Source: G965233625 sp965233625 (lineage in GTDB: Bacteria; Planctomycetota; Planctomycetia; Pirellulales; Pirellulaceae). Taken from it: a DNA stretch of 64,000 bases. The stretch covers positions 5,766,001 to 5,830,000 of the forward strand of contig OZ247499.1 in assembly GCA_965233625.1 (NCBI GenBank), given 5' to 3'. Made by a program: the position numbers and the translations under genes. The first letter of the stretch is position 1, and each line of letters starts with the position of its first letter. Below, in pieces: positions 1-8,357 of the stretch. The notes below the pieces were generated by a model. The model saw nothing but the letters and a program-made list of their open reading frames with translations, had not been told where the DNA came from and did no database searches.

Positions 1-482
1 GTGGTCGTTCCGCTGCCCGCACTGACACCAACGCTGGGCGTACTTGTTGAAGCGACATCCACCGTACTCTTCTGCTTCATCGCAATAAGAACCGCCAGCC
101 CGGCGCCGCTCAGGCAAAGCAGTAGAACCGCCACGCCTCCGCCAATCCCTAGCCAGAGAGCAAGGCCCGGACCACGACGGGGCTGCTGGTAGCCGTTTCC
201 CGCACCGCCATAACCACCTTGGCCGTAGCCGCCTTGTCCATAACCGCTTTGGCTATAGCCGCCCTGCGTGCCGAATCCGCTGGGTGTCTGCGGGGCGGTC
301 TGCCCGCCGTATCCGCGATAGCCGCTTGGCGCGCTGTAGTTCTGCTGGGCGCCATACCCCGTGTTCTGCGGCATTGGCATCTGAACATTGGCAAAGCACG
401 CAGGACAATGCACCACGGACCCCGGCTGCGCGGGAGGTAATGCAGAGCCGCAATGGGGACAGACAGAACCGTAAGTTGACAT
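1..482 (-). CDS. Zinc-ribbon, Gly/Tyr-rich membrane protein (C-terminus off the window)
   Basis: An open frame reads leftward from ATG at 480-482 and leaves the window, so only the first ~160 residues are seen. Residues 8-11 (CPHC) and 27-30 (CPAC) form a two-knuckle zinc ribbon. A low-complexity stretch rich in Gly, Tyr, Gln and Ser follows, with GYGQGGYGQ-type repeats at about residues 45-95. After a basic PRRGPG hinge comes one hydrophobic segment (about 105-130), then a Ser/Thr/Gly-rich part that continues past the edge. Planctomycetes encode many proteins with a cytosolic zinc ribbon, a flexible linker and one TM helix; their function is generally unknown. The zinc ribbon and the TM are seen directly; the topology is inferred. 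The frame keeps codon sense and has no stop over 480 nt. A short possible gene lies just upstream on the same strand (504-674), 21 nt away. Confidence 0.72.
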   Translation of the reverse strand, partial: MSTYGSVCPHCGSALPPAQPGSVVHCPACFANVQMPMPQNTGYGAQQNYSAPSGYRGYGGQTAPQTPSGFGTQGGYSQSGYGQGGYGQGGYGGAGNGYQQPRRGPGLALWLGIGGGVAVLLLCLSGAGLAVLIAMKQKSTVDVASTSTPSVGVSAGSGTT

Positions 483-503
483 ACACGCAGCCCTATTACT
501 TGT

Positions 504-674
504 TTATCCGCAGGCGCAGCGACCACGATGGCAACCGTCGTTATCAATCCGCCCAGATAGCCCAATGAAGTTGGGGGTGTTCCCCACATATTTGCCATCG
601 TGGTTATAGACAAACAGCCACCCGTTCGCAAGCAATTCTTCGACCATCGTCTCTGCACGGGTGTATCGCTTCAC
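504..674 (-). CDS. Small hypothetical protein, 56 aa, GTG start
   Basis: This short frame starts with GTG at 672-674 and ends with TAA at 504-506, 21 nt before the ATG of the zinc-ribbon gene on the same strand. The protein begins with basic residues, has a helical-looking stretch (about 8-16), then an aromatic/Gly-rich part (GWLFVYNHDGKYVGN) and a Cys/Arg-rich tail ending RCACG. I do not recognise the family. Support comes from its position in a divergent promoter region, the tight spacing to the next gene and a plausible composition. An ATG ten codons in (MVEELL) is an alternative start. It may be the first gene of a two-gene operon, or just a chance frame. Confidence 0.38.
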   Translation of the reverse strand: MKRYTRAETMVEELLANGWLFVYNHDGKYVGNTPNFIGLSGRIDNDGCHRGRCACG

Positions 675-748
675 ACGCGTATCTTTCTTCCAGCTACACT
701 AACGACGTTGTTCCAGCGTCTTCGTCTTTCTGGCCCGGAGTACACGCC

Positions 749-2482
749 ATGCGTCTGCTGCTGTTTGCTCCCGTGATTTTCTTTCTGCTGATGACAGAAC
801 CCATTGAAATTTCCGCGCAATCGCGTCCAGCGGGAAACGGGCTGGGATTCGACCGGCCTTCGGGCAAGCCGCAAAGCCGCTCTGTCGTTTTCAGCGTCAA
901 TGGTATGGCAGCGACCAGCCATCCACTTGCAGCGCAAGTCGCGGTGGACGTCTTGAAGCAGGGCGGGTCGGCCGCAGATGCCGCGATTGCCGCCAACGCG
1001 ATGATGGGCGTGGTCGAGCCCATGAGTTGCGGCGTCGGCGGTGATCTGTTCGCCATTTACTGGGACAGCAAAACCGAAAAGCTGTACGGTCTGAACGCCA
1101 GCGGAAGAAGCCCGCAGAACCTGAACCGGCAGGTCTTCGCCCGTCAGAATCTGAAGAAGATTCCTCTGTCCGGTCCGCTCTCGTGGTCCACGCCCGGCTG
1201 TGTCGATGGCTGGCAGACGCTGCAACAGAAATTCGGCAGGTTATCGCTGGACAAGGTTCTACAACCTTCGATCGAAACGGCCGAACAAGGCTTCCCCGTG
1301 ACGGAAGTCATTGCCGGATACTGGCGGGCCGTCGAAAAGCAGTTGCAGCAGCATCCAGACTCGGCCGCCACCTTTCTGACCGATGGCAAGGCGCCACGCG
1401 CCGGGCGGATCTTTAAGAATCCGCGACTGGCCGCAACCTACCGGCTGATCGCTGCTCAGGGCGCCAAGGCGTTTTATCATGGAGAGATTGCAGAGAAGAT
1501 CGTCGCCTTCAGTCAGCAGAACGGCGGTTACTTTTCGAAAGAGGATTTCGCAAAGCACACTTCCACCTGGGTCGAACCCGTTTCAACTTCGTACCGCGGC
1601 TACGACGTCTGGGAACTGCCGCCCAACGGGCAAGGCATTGCGGCGTTGCAGATGCTGAATCTGCTTGAGCCTTACAATCTCAAGCAGATGGGACCCGGCA
1701 GCAGCGAGTATCTGCATCTGCTGATCGAAGCCAAGAAGCTGGCGTTCGCAGACCGGGCGAAATTCTACGCCGACCCGGCCTTCGAGAAACTGCCTACGGC
1801 GGAACTGATCTCGAAAGATTACGCCCGCCGTCGCGGCGAACTTATCGACCTGGATAAAGCCGCTACGGATGTGCTCGCCGGCGACCCGCAATTGCAGAAG
1901 GGCGACACCATCTACGTGACCGTCGTCGACAAAGACCGCAACTGCTGCTCGCTGATTCAAAGCACCTACTACGGCTTCGGGTCCAAGATGACACCCGGCG
2001 ATCTGGGGTTTCCGTTACAGAACCGCGGCGCCTTGTTTTCCCTGGATGAAAATCACCTCAATACGCTTGAGCCTGGCAAACGCCCGTTTCATACCATCAT
2101 TCCCGCCATGGTCACGCGGCAGGGCAAGCCGTGGTTCTGTTTTGGCGTGATGGGTGGCGATATGCAGCCGCAGGGTCATGTGCAGGTGCTGGTCAACATG
2201 ATCGACTTCGGCATGAACGTGCAGGCAGCCGGCGATGCCGCACGCATCAGGCACCTCGGAAGCGCATCGCCCACCGGCGCTGCCGCGTCGGGCAGCGGAA
2301 CCGTGCAGGTTGAGTCCGGCATTACGGAAGAGGTCGTTAAGCAACTACGCGCAAAAGGCCACCGCATCCAGCGCGCACGGGGCGGCTTCGGCGGCTATCA
2401 AGGCATTCTGATTGATCCGGAAAACAACGTGCTGCACGGCGCCACCGAACCACGCAAAGACGGCGCAGCCGTGGGCTACTGA
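749..2482 (+). CDS. ggt: Gamma-glutamyltransferase (GGT/YwrD-like Ntn hydrolase)
   Basis: This 577-aa protein has a hydrophobic N-terminal signal segment (residues 1-24, ending ISAQ), so it is probably exported. GGT precursors cleave themselves to free an N-terminal Thr nucleophile, which transfers or hydrolyses the gamma-glutamyl group of glutathione and related amides. The expected nucleophile is Thr387 in GDTIYVTVVDKD, matching the family D-T-x-(H/Y)-x-x-V-D pattern. The upstream large-subunit signatures are present: GGSAADAAIAANAMMGVVEP near residue 73 and SCGVGGDLFAIYW just after. Downstream, PGKRPFHTIIP and the MGGDMQPQGH block (about 465-475) match the small subunit. The TPGDLGFPLQNRG stretch resembles the YwrD-like branch rather than classical E. 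coli GGT. It is transcribed alone, divergent from the small genes on its left and convergent with katG. Confidence 0.93.
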   Translation: MRLLLFAPVIFFLLMTEPIEISAQSRPAGNGLGFDRPSGKPQSRSVVFSVNGMAATSHPLAAQVAVDVLKQGGSAADAAIAANAMMGVVEPMSCGVGGDLFAIYWDSKTEKLYGLNASGRSPQNLNRQVFARQNLKKIPLSGPLSWSTPGCVDGWQTLQQKFGRLSLDKVLQPSIETAEQGFPVTEVIAGYWRAVEKQLQQHPDSAATFLTDGKAPRAGRIFKNPRLAATYRLIAAQGAKAFYHGEIAEKIVAFSQQNGGYFSKEDFAKHTSTWVEPVSTSYRGYDVWELPPNGQGIAALQMLNLLEPYNLKQMGPGSSEYLHLLIEAKKLAFADRAKFYADPAFEKLPTAELISKDYARRRGELIDLDKAATDVLAGDPQLQKGDTIYVTVVDKDRNCCSLIQSTYYGFGSKMTPGDLGFPLQNRGALFSLDENHLNTLEPGKRPFHTIIPAMVTRQGKPWFCFGVMGGDMQPQGHVQVLVNMIDFGMNVQAAGDAARIRHLGSASPTGAAASGSGTVQVESGITEEVVKQLRAKGHRIQRARGGFGGYQGILIDPENNVLHGATEPRKDGAAVGY

Positions 2483-2507
2483 CACGGCGTCATCCGGCGA
2501 ACACAAT

Positions 2508-2543
2508 AAAAAACAGCCGCCAACCGCAAGAGGCTGGCGACTG
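2508..2543 (-). terminator. Rho-independent terminator of katG
   Basis: Read on the minus strand, a 12-bp stem (2543-2532 with 2525-2514, two G-U pairs, 6-nt loop) is followed by six T (2513-2508). It lies 30 nt after the katG stop, between the convergent katG and ggt genes. Confidence 0.8.
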
Positions 2544-2573
2544 TCACCGGGTTCAACGGTCTACTGATCGACT

Positions 2574-4970
2574 CTACCGCTGACCGCCTTGTTTCAGGTC
2601 GTAACGGTCAAGGTTCATCACTTTCGTCCAGGCCGCGACGAAGTCTTCAACGAACTTCTTGTCGGCGTCGGAACTTGCGTACACTTCCGCGATGGCGCGG
2701 AGCTGTGAGTTAGAACCGAACACCAGATCCACAGCAGAAGCCGTCCACTTCACTTCGCCCGTCTTGCGGTCACGGCCTTCATAGAAGTGATCGCAGATGG
2801 CGGACTTCTTCCACTCCGTCTCCATGCTCAGCAGGTTGACAAAGAAGTCGTTCGAGAGCACGCCGGGACGCTTCGTCAGCACACCCAGATCGGCCATCGG
2901 CCCAGGACCAGCATTGGCGCCGAGCATCCGCAGACCGCCGACAAGCACGGTCATTTCCGGCGCCGTCAGCGTGAGAAGCTGGGCACGGTCAACCAGCAGT
3001 TCCGGCGACGGACGGTCGATTTCCTTCGCCTGGAAGTTGCGGAAGCCGTCAGACTTCGGCTCCAGGTATTCGAACGAAGAGGCGTCGGTCATTTCCGCCG
3101 TTGCATCGGTGCGTCCCGGTGAGAACGGCACTTCAATGTCGTGGCCGGCGTTCTTCGCAGCCTTTTCAACACCTACACAACCGGCCAGCACGATCAGGTC
3201 GGCCAGCGAAACTTTCACGCCGTCTTCCTGTGCGCCGTTAAAGTCCGCCTGGATCTTCTCCAGAGACTTCAGCACTTTAGCAAGCTGGGCGGGCTTGTTC
3301 ACTTCCCAGTCTTTCTGCGGCGCCAGGCGGATGCGGGCGCCGTTGGCTCCGCCGCGTTTATCGCTGACGCGGAAGGTGGAGGCGGAAGCCCAGGCGGCGC
3401 CTACGACCTCGGACATGGTGAGATCAGAAGAAAGGATCGCCTTCTTCAGTGTGGCGATATCTTCCTTATCAATCAGCTTGTGATCGACAGCCGGAACAGG
3501 GTCCTGCCAGATCAGTTCTTTTTCGGGCACTTCCGGGCCGAGGTAACGCGAAGCAGGTCCCATGTCGCGATGCGTCAGCTTGTACCAGGCTTTGGCGAAT
3601 GCGGCTTCAAACTCTTTGGGATTGTCGTGGAAACGCTGCGAGATCTTCTTGTAGATCGGATCGGTTTTCAGAGCGATGTCGGTCGTGAACATCATCGGGG
3701 CGTGGGTTTTGCCTTCGACGTGCGCGTCGGGCACGGTGCCCTGGGCGGCTTTGTCTTTGGGCGTCCACTGGTTGGCGCCGGCGGGGCTCTTGGTCAGTTC
3801 CCAGTCGTAATCCAGCAGATGCGTGAAGTAGTCGTGCGACCACTGTGCAGGCGTGGTGGTCCAGGCGCCTTCCAGCCCGCTGGTGATGGTGTCTTCCGCT
3901 TTGCCTTTGCCGAACTTGTTCTTCCAGCCAAAACCTTGCTCTTCCAGCGGGGCGCCTTCTGGCTCTGGTCCGACGTTCTTATCGGGCGGTGCGGCGCCAT
4001 GCGCTTTGCCGAAGGTGTGACCACCGGCAATCAGAGCGACGGTTTCTTCATCGTTCATCGCCATGCGGCCGAACGTGTCGCGGATGTCCTGGGCGGCGGC
4101 CATCGGATCGGGTTTGCCGTTAGGACCTTCGGGGTTGACATAGATAAGGCCCATCTGCACAGCAGCCAGCGGCTTTTCGAGCTTGCGGTCGCCTTCGTAA
4201 CGTTTGTCGCCAAGCCAGGTGCTTTCAGGTCCCCAGTAGATGTCTTCCTGCGGTTCCCAGACATCGGCGCGGCCGCCGGCAAAGCCATAGGTTTCAAAGC
4301 CCATCGACTCCAGCGCGACGTTGCCCGTCAGCACCATCAGGTCGGCCCACGAAATCTTCTTGCCGTACTTCTGCTTGATCGGCCACAGCAGACGGCGCGC
4401 CTTGTCCAGGTTGCCGTTGTCGGGCCAGCTATTCAGCGGTGCGAAGCGCTGAAGACCGTAACTAGCGCCGCCACGGCCATCGGTCAGGCGGTAGGTGCCA
4501 GCGCTGTGCCACGCCATGCGTATGAAGAACGGACCGTAGTGGCCATAGTCGGCAGGCCACCAGTCCTGAGAGGTGGTCATCAGCTTCTCGAGATCTTTCT
4601 TCACCGCCGCCAGATCCAGCTTCTTGAATTCCTGGGCGTAGGCGAAATCGGCCGCCATCGGATTACTAAGCGACGAGTTCTGATGCAGGATGCGCAGGTT
4701 GAGGCTGTTGGGCCACCAGTCGCGGTTGGTGTACGAGCCAGCGGCGGTGTGCCGGGCTGACGGCGGGTTCACATCGCCCAGAACCGGGCATTTCATCACG
4801 CCTTGCATCGGCTTGCCTTTCTGAGCCGCTTGGCCTTGTTGCTGGGCCACATAAGTGGGTGGCGCCTGGGTCTGCACCTGCGCGGATACACCGCCTGGCA
4901 GTGCGGCGAATGCAAAGCAAATTGCCGCCATTCCCGTGAGTTTGTGGGTTGTCCGTAGTGGCTGTTTCAT
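2574..4970 (-). CDS. katG: Catalase-peroxidase KatG with signal peptide (exported)
   Basis: This 798-aa bifunctional haem catalase-peroxidase destroys hydrogen peroxide. The distal haem triad is Arg151, Trp154 and His155 in RMAWHSAGTYR. Trp154, Tyr277 (MGLIYVNPEGPNG) and Met303 (FGRMAMND) should form the Met-Tyr-Trp adduct needed for catalase activity. The proximal haem ligand is His318 in GGHTFGKAHG. The degenerate C-terminal peroxidase-like domain (about 490-798) is complete. Unusually for KatG, the protein starts with a basic n-region, a hydrophobic core and GGVSAQ (about residues 1-31), a clear signal peptide followed by a Gln/Pro linker. Export to the periplasm is inferred. Divergently transcribed oxyR lies 204 bp upstream, which predicts peroxide-induced expression. 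A terminator follows the gene. Confidence 0.97.
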   Translation of the reverse strand: MKQPLRTTHKLTGMAAICFAFAALPGGVSAQVQTQAPPTYVAQQQGQAAQKGKPMQGVMKCPVLGDVNPPSARHTAAGSYTNRDWWPNSLNLRILHQNSSLSNPMAADFAYAQEFKKLDLAAVKKDLEKLMTTSQDWWPADYGHYGPFFIRMAWHSAGTYRLTDGRGGASYGLQRFAPLNSWPDNGNLDKARRLLWPIKQKYGKKISWADLMVLTGNVALESMGFETYGFAGGRADVWEPQEDIYWGPESTWLGDKRYEGDRKLEKPLAAVQMGLIYVNPEGPNGKPDPMAAAQDIRDTFGRMAMNDEETVALIAGGHTFGKAHGAAPPDKNVGPEPEGAPLEEQGFGWKNKFGKGKAEDTITSGLEGAWTTTPAQWSHDYFTHLLDYDWELTKSPAGANQWTPKDKAAQGTVPDAHVEGKTHAPMMFTTDIALKTDPIYKKISQRFHDNPKEFEAAFAKAWYKLTHRDMGPASRYLGPEVPEKELIWQDPVPAVDHKLIDKEDIATLKKAILSSDLTMSEVVGAAWASASTFRVSDKRGGANGARIRLAPQKDWEVNKPAQLAKVLKSLEKIQADFNGAQEDGVKVSLADLIVLAGCVGVEKAAKNAGHDIEVPFSPGRTDATAEMTDASSFEYLEPKSDGFRNFQAKEIDRPSPELLVDRAQLLTLTAPEMTVLVGGLRMLGANAGPGPMADLGVLTKRPGVLSNDFFVNLLSMETEWKKSAICDHFYEGRDRKTGEVKWTASAVDLVFGSNSQLRAIAEVYASSDADKKFVEDFVAAWTKVMNLDRYDLKQGGQR

Positions 4971-5174
4971 GGTTTCTCCTGCAATATCGGGAACAATGTT
5001 CTAAGGGCCAACGCCTGGGCTAGACGCCGCGCAACCATGGTTTGTCACGCCGCGCCGCGTACGGTCACAGAGTCACCGCAATTACACTATTGCACTTAGC
5101 GGTCGATTCGCCCAATGCATTTAGGTACTATTAACGATGCATTTTGTGCATAGATAGCCTCTGAGAATGTGTGT
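4971..5174. promoter_or_regulatory. Divergent katG/oxyR control region
   Basis: This 204-bp spacer separates two divergent genes that form a classic regulator-target pair. Its oxyR-proximal half is AT-rich and holds two copies of AATGCAT/GATGCATT (5114-5120 and 5136-5143), 22 bp apart, flanking ATTTAGGTACTATTAACG. LysR-family proteins bind such spaced half-sites, so this is a candidate OxyR operator; that role is inferred only. Promoter hexamers are not convincing. Confidence 0.4.
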
Positions 5175-6065
5175 ATGGAACTTGATCAGCTGCGATATTT
5201 CCTCCGGGTCGCCGAGCGTGGCAACTTCACAAGGGCAGCCGAAGATCTGCTCATTTCGCAGTCGGCGCTGAGCCGTTCCATCCAGAAGCTGGAAGAATCG
5301 CTCGGTCAGCCCGTCTTCGAAAGGCAGACCCGCACGGTGTCTCTGACCGAAGCGGGCAAGCTGTTGCAGACGCGTGCACAGCAGGTGCTGATGATCCTGG
5401 AAGACACTAAGGCGGAAATTACCGACGACGGGCAGAGCGGTCGCGTGCGTGTAGGCGCTATTCCGACGATCGCCCCTTATTATCTGCCAGAGATACTGCA
5501 GCGGTTTGCTGCTGAATTCCCCAAAGCTTCGCTGGTCGTGCAGGAGAACACGACCGACCGGCTGATCAAAAGCTGCATGCAAGGTGAGATCGATCTGGCC
5601 ATTCTTGCGCTGCCCATTCCGGCCAAATATCTTGAGATTGAAGAACTGTTTGCCGAAGAGCTGCTGCTGGTGTTGCCGCCTGGGCATCCGCTGGCGGAGA
5701 AAGCCCGCATCCGGCTGAGCGATATCGAGTCGTTGCCGTTTGTCCTCTTGAACGAAGCGCATTGTCTGGCCGACAACATCGTTTCGTTCTGCCGGCAGCA
5801 GGCCTTTCAACCGGTTGCTGTCGAACGCACCAATCAGCTTGCCATGGTGCAAGAGCTGGTTTCGCTGGCCCACGGCGTTTCGATGATTCCCGCCATGGCC
5901 CGCCGCCGTGACGAATCTGACCGCCGCATCTATCGTTCCCTCTGCAACCCGCGACCCAGCCGCACGATCGCTGTCGCCTGGAACCCCTATCGCTTTCAAA
6001 GCAAACTGCTCAAGGCCTTCCGCAAACATCTGCACGAAGCCGCTCAGTCGTACCGCGGGGATTAA
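5175..6065 (+). CDS. oxyR: OxyR-type LysR-family peroxide sensor/regulator
   Basis: This is a 296-aa LysR-type regulator. The N-terminal winged helix-turn-helix is at residues 1-60 (LDQLRYFLRVAERGNFTRAA, then SQSALSRSIQKLE). The effector domain carries Cys197 and Cys206 in HCLADNIVSFC, with the spacing and context of the redox pair of E. coli OxyR (Cys199/Cys208, GHCLRDQ...FC). OxyR senses hydrogen peroxide by forming this disulfide and then activates katG and related genes. The divergent position next to katG supports the call. A second ATG two codons upstream (5169) would add Met-Cys; I chose 5175 because MELDQLRYF matches the usual start of the family. The last 4 nt overlap the end of the convergent ZIP gene. 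Confidence 0.9.
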   Translation: MELDQLRYFLRVAERGNFTRAAEDLLISQSALSRSIQKLEESLGQPVFERQTRTVSLTEAGKLLQTRAQQVLMILEDTKAEITDDGQSGRVRVGAIPTIAPYYLPEILQRFAAEFPKASLVVQENTTDRLIKSCMQGEIDLAILALPIPAKYLEIEELFAEELLLVLPPGHPLAEKARIRLSDIESLPFVLLNEAHCLADNIVSFCRQQAFQPVAVERTNQLAMVQELVSLAHGVSMIPAMARRRDESDRRIYRSLCNPRPSRTIAVAWNPYRFQSKLLKAFRKHLHEAAQSYRGD

Positions 6066-6763
6066 CCCTCCAGCAGCTTACCAACCAGGCCCAGCAGAAA
6101 ACCCAGCAGGGCGCCAATCGCCGGGAAGCTGCTGTTCTTGAGCTTGGCTTGCGGGGCGATATCTTCGAAGATCAGATACATGATGCCCGCGGCGGCAAAC
6201 ACTTGCATCCAGCCGAGAATCCGCGGCTGATCCGCCAGCAGCCAGTAGCCGGCGGCGCCGAGTATCGGCCCCAGCAACGCGGCGACGCTAAACCAGAATA
6301 GGATGTGCAATCCGCCCATACCGCCCGCCCGCAGTTCGCGGTAAGAGTTAAAACCTTCTGGCAGATTCTGCAGCGCAATGATGCTCGCCAGCAGCAACGC
6401 GCCGGAGCCGCCGGTGGCCACCGTGGCGCCCAGCGCGATCACTTCGGGAATGAAGTCGGAGAGCATCGCCACAAGCTGCGAAGCGGAAGACTTCGACCGG
6501 TTCAGCAGCAACTGCAACAGCCAGAAGCAAAGCCCGCCCGCGATAAACGCGATGGTCGATTCCCACATCGCAATCTGCTCGATGCCATTGGGAATCAGCA
6601 CCAGCGCGATGGCAGAAAACAACGCGCCGCCGCCGAAGGCGATGATGGTGTGCCGCAGTTCATCGCGCAGCCAGTTGCTTTGAATGTTTTCAAACGAAGC
6701 AACCAGCCCGCCGATGGGCATCGCCGCTCCCGCGACGGCAGTTAACAGAAAGAGTTCGAGCAT
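6062..6763 (-). CDS. ZIP-family divalent metal transporter
   Basis: This 233-aa polytopic membrane protein has about eight hydrophobic segments. The ZIP metal-site helix IV reads ASIIALQNLPEGFNSY, so the usual HN-x-PEG is QN-L-PEG; helix V lacks the full His-rich counterpart. ZIP proteins move Zn, Fe or Mn into the cytosol, or across in some subfamilies. The loss of the first His of the motif suggests altered metal preference, which I infer. GTG at 6787 would add eight residues, but ATG at 6763 gives the normal start MLELFLL. It ends against oxyR tail to tail with a 4-nt overlap. The neighbouring peroxide genes suggest, without proving, a link to metal/redox homeostasis. Confidence 0.83.
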   Translation of the reverse strand: MLELFLLTAVAGAAMPIGGLVASFENIQSNWLRDELRHTIIAFGGGALFSAIALVLIPNGIEQIAMWESTIAFIAGGLCFWLLQLLLNRSKSSASQLVAMLSDFIPEVIALGATVATGGSGALLLASIIALQNLPEGFNSYRELRAGGMGGLHILFWFSVAALLGPILGAAGYWLLADQPRILGWMQVFAAAGIMYLIFEDIAPQAKLKNSSFPAIGALLGFLLGLVGKLLEG

Positions 6764-6817
6764 GCGTCCAGTTTCACGCGTCGCCACGCTGCTGGCAACC
6801 GTGCGGGCATGAGGACG

Positions 6818-7366
6818 TTAAACCGGGCAGGACTCGTTCTTCACCTGATTCCACGGCATCCGCGCGATCATCATACCCATTGCACAAGTATCGGTGATGC
6901 CTGCGAACACCAGCCCGCCGCCGACGAATGCGGAGATGCCCGCAAAGTACGGATGCACGAAGATCGCCAACATTGCGCCAATGAAGACGATCGAACCGGC
7001 AGCGATGCGGACCTGCCGTTCCAGCGACATCGCCTTCTTGCCTTTGACAACGGGCAACCCGGCTTCGACCCAGGCGTCGGTTCCGCCTTCAACATTCACC
7101 ACGTTCTCAAAGCCCGCGTCGATGAATTGCTGCTGTGCTTTGCCGCCACGCGATCCGCTTTTGCAGATCACATAGACCGGCTTGTCAGCGGGATGATCCA
7201 GCTTTTCCATCACCTCTTTGGGATCGAGCTTGTTGAGCGGGACATTCTTAGCATTCTGCGCGTGGACTTCCTGGAACTCGATAGGCGTGCGGACATCAAT
7301 CAGCAGATCGTCGCTGTCGAGTTTATTGGAAAGGGATTTGACGTCGATGGTTTTTGCATCAGCCAT
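6818..7366 (-). CDS. Rhodanese domain fused to a DUF2892 membrane tail (YgaP-like)
   Basis: This 182-aa protein has a rhodanese domain at residues 1-108 and two TM helices at about 118-160. The catalytic Cys68 sits in the active loop CKSGSRGGK; DVRTPIEFQEVHA near residue 24 is the CH2-type entry motif. The C-terminal membrane part (RQVRIAAGSIVFIGA and GITDTCAMGMMIARMPWN) matches the DUF2892 tail of E. coli YgaP, a membrane sulfurtransferase that handles thiosulfate-type sulfane sulfur. A good Shine-Dalgarno (CGGAGG) lies 7 nt before ATG. A TATAAT-like element sits about 45 nt upstream. Confidence 0.92.
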   Translation of the reverse strand: MADAKTIDVKSLSNKLDSDDLLIDVRTPIEFQEVHAQNAKNVPLNKLDPKEVMEKLDHPADKPVYVICKSGSRGGKAQQQFIDAGFENVVNVEGGTDAWVEAGLPVVKGKKAMSLERQVRIAAGSIVFIGAMLAIFVHPYFAGISAFVGGGLVFAGITDTCAMGMMIARMPWNQVKNESCPV

Positions 7367-7408
7367 CGTGAACCTCCGTTTTACCTGACTTGTAGAAATG
7401 TCGCGTTA

Positions 7409-7414
7409 ATTATA
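7409..7414 (-). promoter_or_regulatory. Candidate -10 box for the rhodanese gene
   Basis: On the minus strand this reads TATAAT exactly, 43 nt before the rhodanese ATG. No good -35 hexamer lies at the usual spacing, so the call is tentative. Confidence 0.35.
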
Positions 7415-7685
7415 CATTTTCTATTCTAGGGGATCACGAGGCTGTCTGACAAATGGTTTATTTTCGTTCTGCCTGGTGCAAAAATGACCAGCCGGATGGG
7501 TGTGGAAAATGACGCTCTGCGCATTGTCGCACCCGCTGCATCATCATCGATGGATTCAGTACAACGTAAATATCCGACGCGGCATGGTACGTGCATCTTT
7601 ACTTTTGCAGGGTGCCCAAATCCCTCACAGTGCTACAGTGCAAGCGTCCGGCAAGATGGCTTTTTCAGCAACAGGTTGAACCGGT
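7415..7685. other. Non-coding upstream region of the act-cco respiratory operon
   Basis: Short frames here look like chance readings. The region should carry the promoter of the 13.5-kb respiratory operon, but I see no clear sigma-70 hexamers. No repeat or hairpin stands out. Confidence 0.5.
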
Positions 7686-8357
7686 ATGAGTGGATCGACC
7701 ACATCTCCTTCGCTTCTTTGGCAGTACGGCGATACGGCCGTCAAACTGGCTGGCGCCGTTACGGTGTTTGTGGTCGTGCTGACCGTGGGCGTGGTCTGGT
7801 ACTACTTCACGCCCAAGTACACGCGGGTCGGTTATCAGCCGAAGCAACCCGCGCCGTTCTCGCATGAGTTTCATGTGGGAGAGCTTGGCATGTCTTGCAA
7901 GTATTGCCACACCAATGTGGACCAGTCTCCGCATTCCAACGTGCCAGCAACGCAGACCTGCATGAACTGCCACACGCGGGTGAAAACGCAGAGCCCGCAA
8001 CTGGCGGCGGTGCGTGATAGCTGGGAGAGCGGAGAGCCTGTCCGCTGGAATCAGGTACACCGGGTTCCCGATTACGCGTACTTTAATCATGCGGTGCATG
8101 TGAACCGGGGCGTCAGTTGTCAGTCGTGCCATGGCAAAGTGAATGAGATGAAGGTGGTGCACCACGACCAGCCGCTAAGTATGAGCTGGTGCCTCGACTG
8201 CCATCACAACCCGGCTCCGCATCTGCGGCCGCAGGAAGAGATCTACAACCTGGACTGGGAGCCCGCCGGCGGCGAGACGCGGCTCGAGATTGGCCAGCGG
8301 CTTCAGCAGGAACTTCAGATTAACCCGCCCGAAACCTGTCAGGCGTGCCACCGATGA
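7686..8357 (+). CDS. actA: Alternative complex III pentahaem cytochrome c subunit ActA
   Basis: This 223-aa protein has one N-terminal membrane anchor (about residues 15-40) and five CxxCH haem c motifs: CKYCH, CMNCH, CQSCH, CLDCH and CQACH, the last at the extreme C-terminus. This five-haem count and size fit ActA of alternative complex III (ACIII), the quinol:cytochrome c/oxidase oxidoreductase that replaces cytochrome bc1 in many bacteria. Haems face the periplasm and pass electrons between ACIII and its acceptor. It is the first gene of the operon; its stop overlaps the ATG of actB (ATGA), so the two are probably translationally coupled. Confidence 0.95.
   Translation: MSGSTTSPSLLWQYGDTAVKLAGAVTVFVVVLTVGVVWYYFTPKYTRVGYQPKQPAPFSHEFHVGELGMSCKYCHTNVDQSPHSNVPATQTCMNCHTRVKTQSPQLAAVRDSWESGEPVRWNQVHRVPDYAYFNHAVHVNRGVSCQSCHGKVNEMKVVHHDQPLSMSWCLDCHHNPAPHLRPQEEIYNLDWEPAGGETRLEIGQRLQQELQINPPETCQACHR

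Noticed and set aside
3141..4760. 539-aa open frame opposite katG on the plus strand
   Set aside because: It is the antisense of a clear katG; the composition is that of a mirrored high-GC gene and no motif is present.
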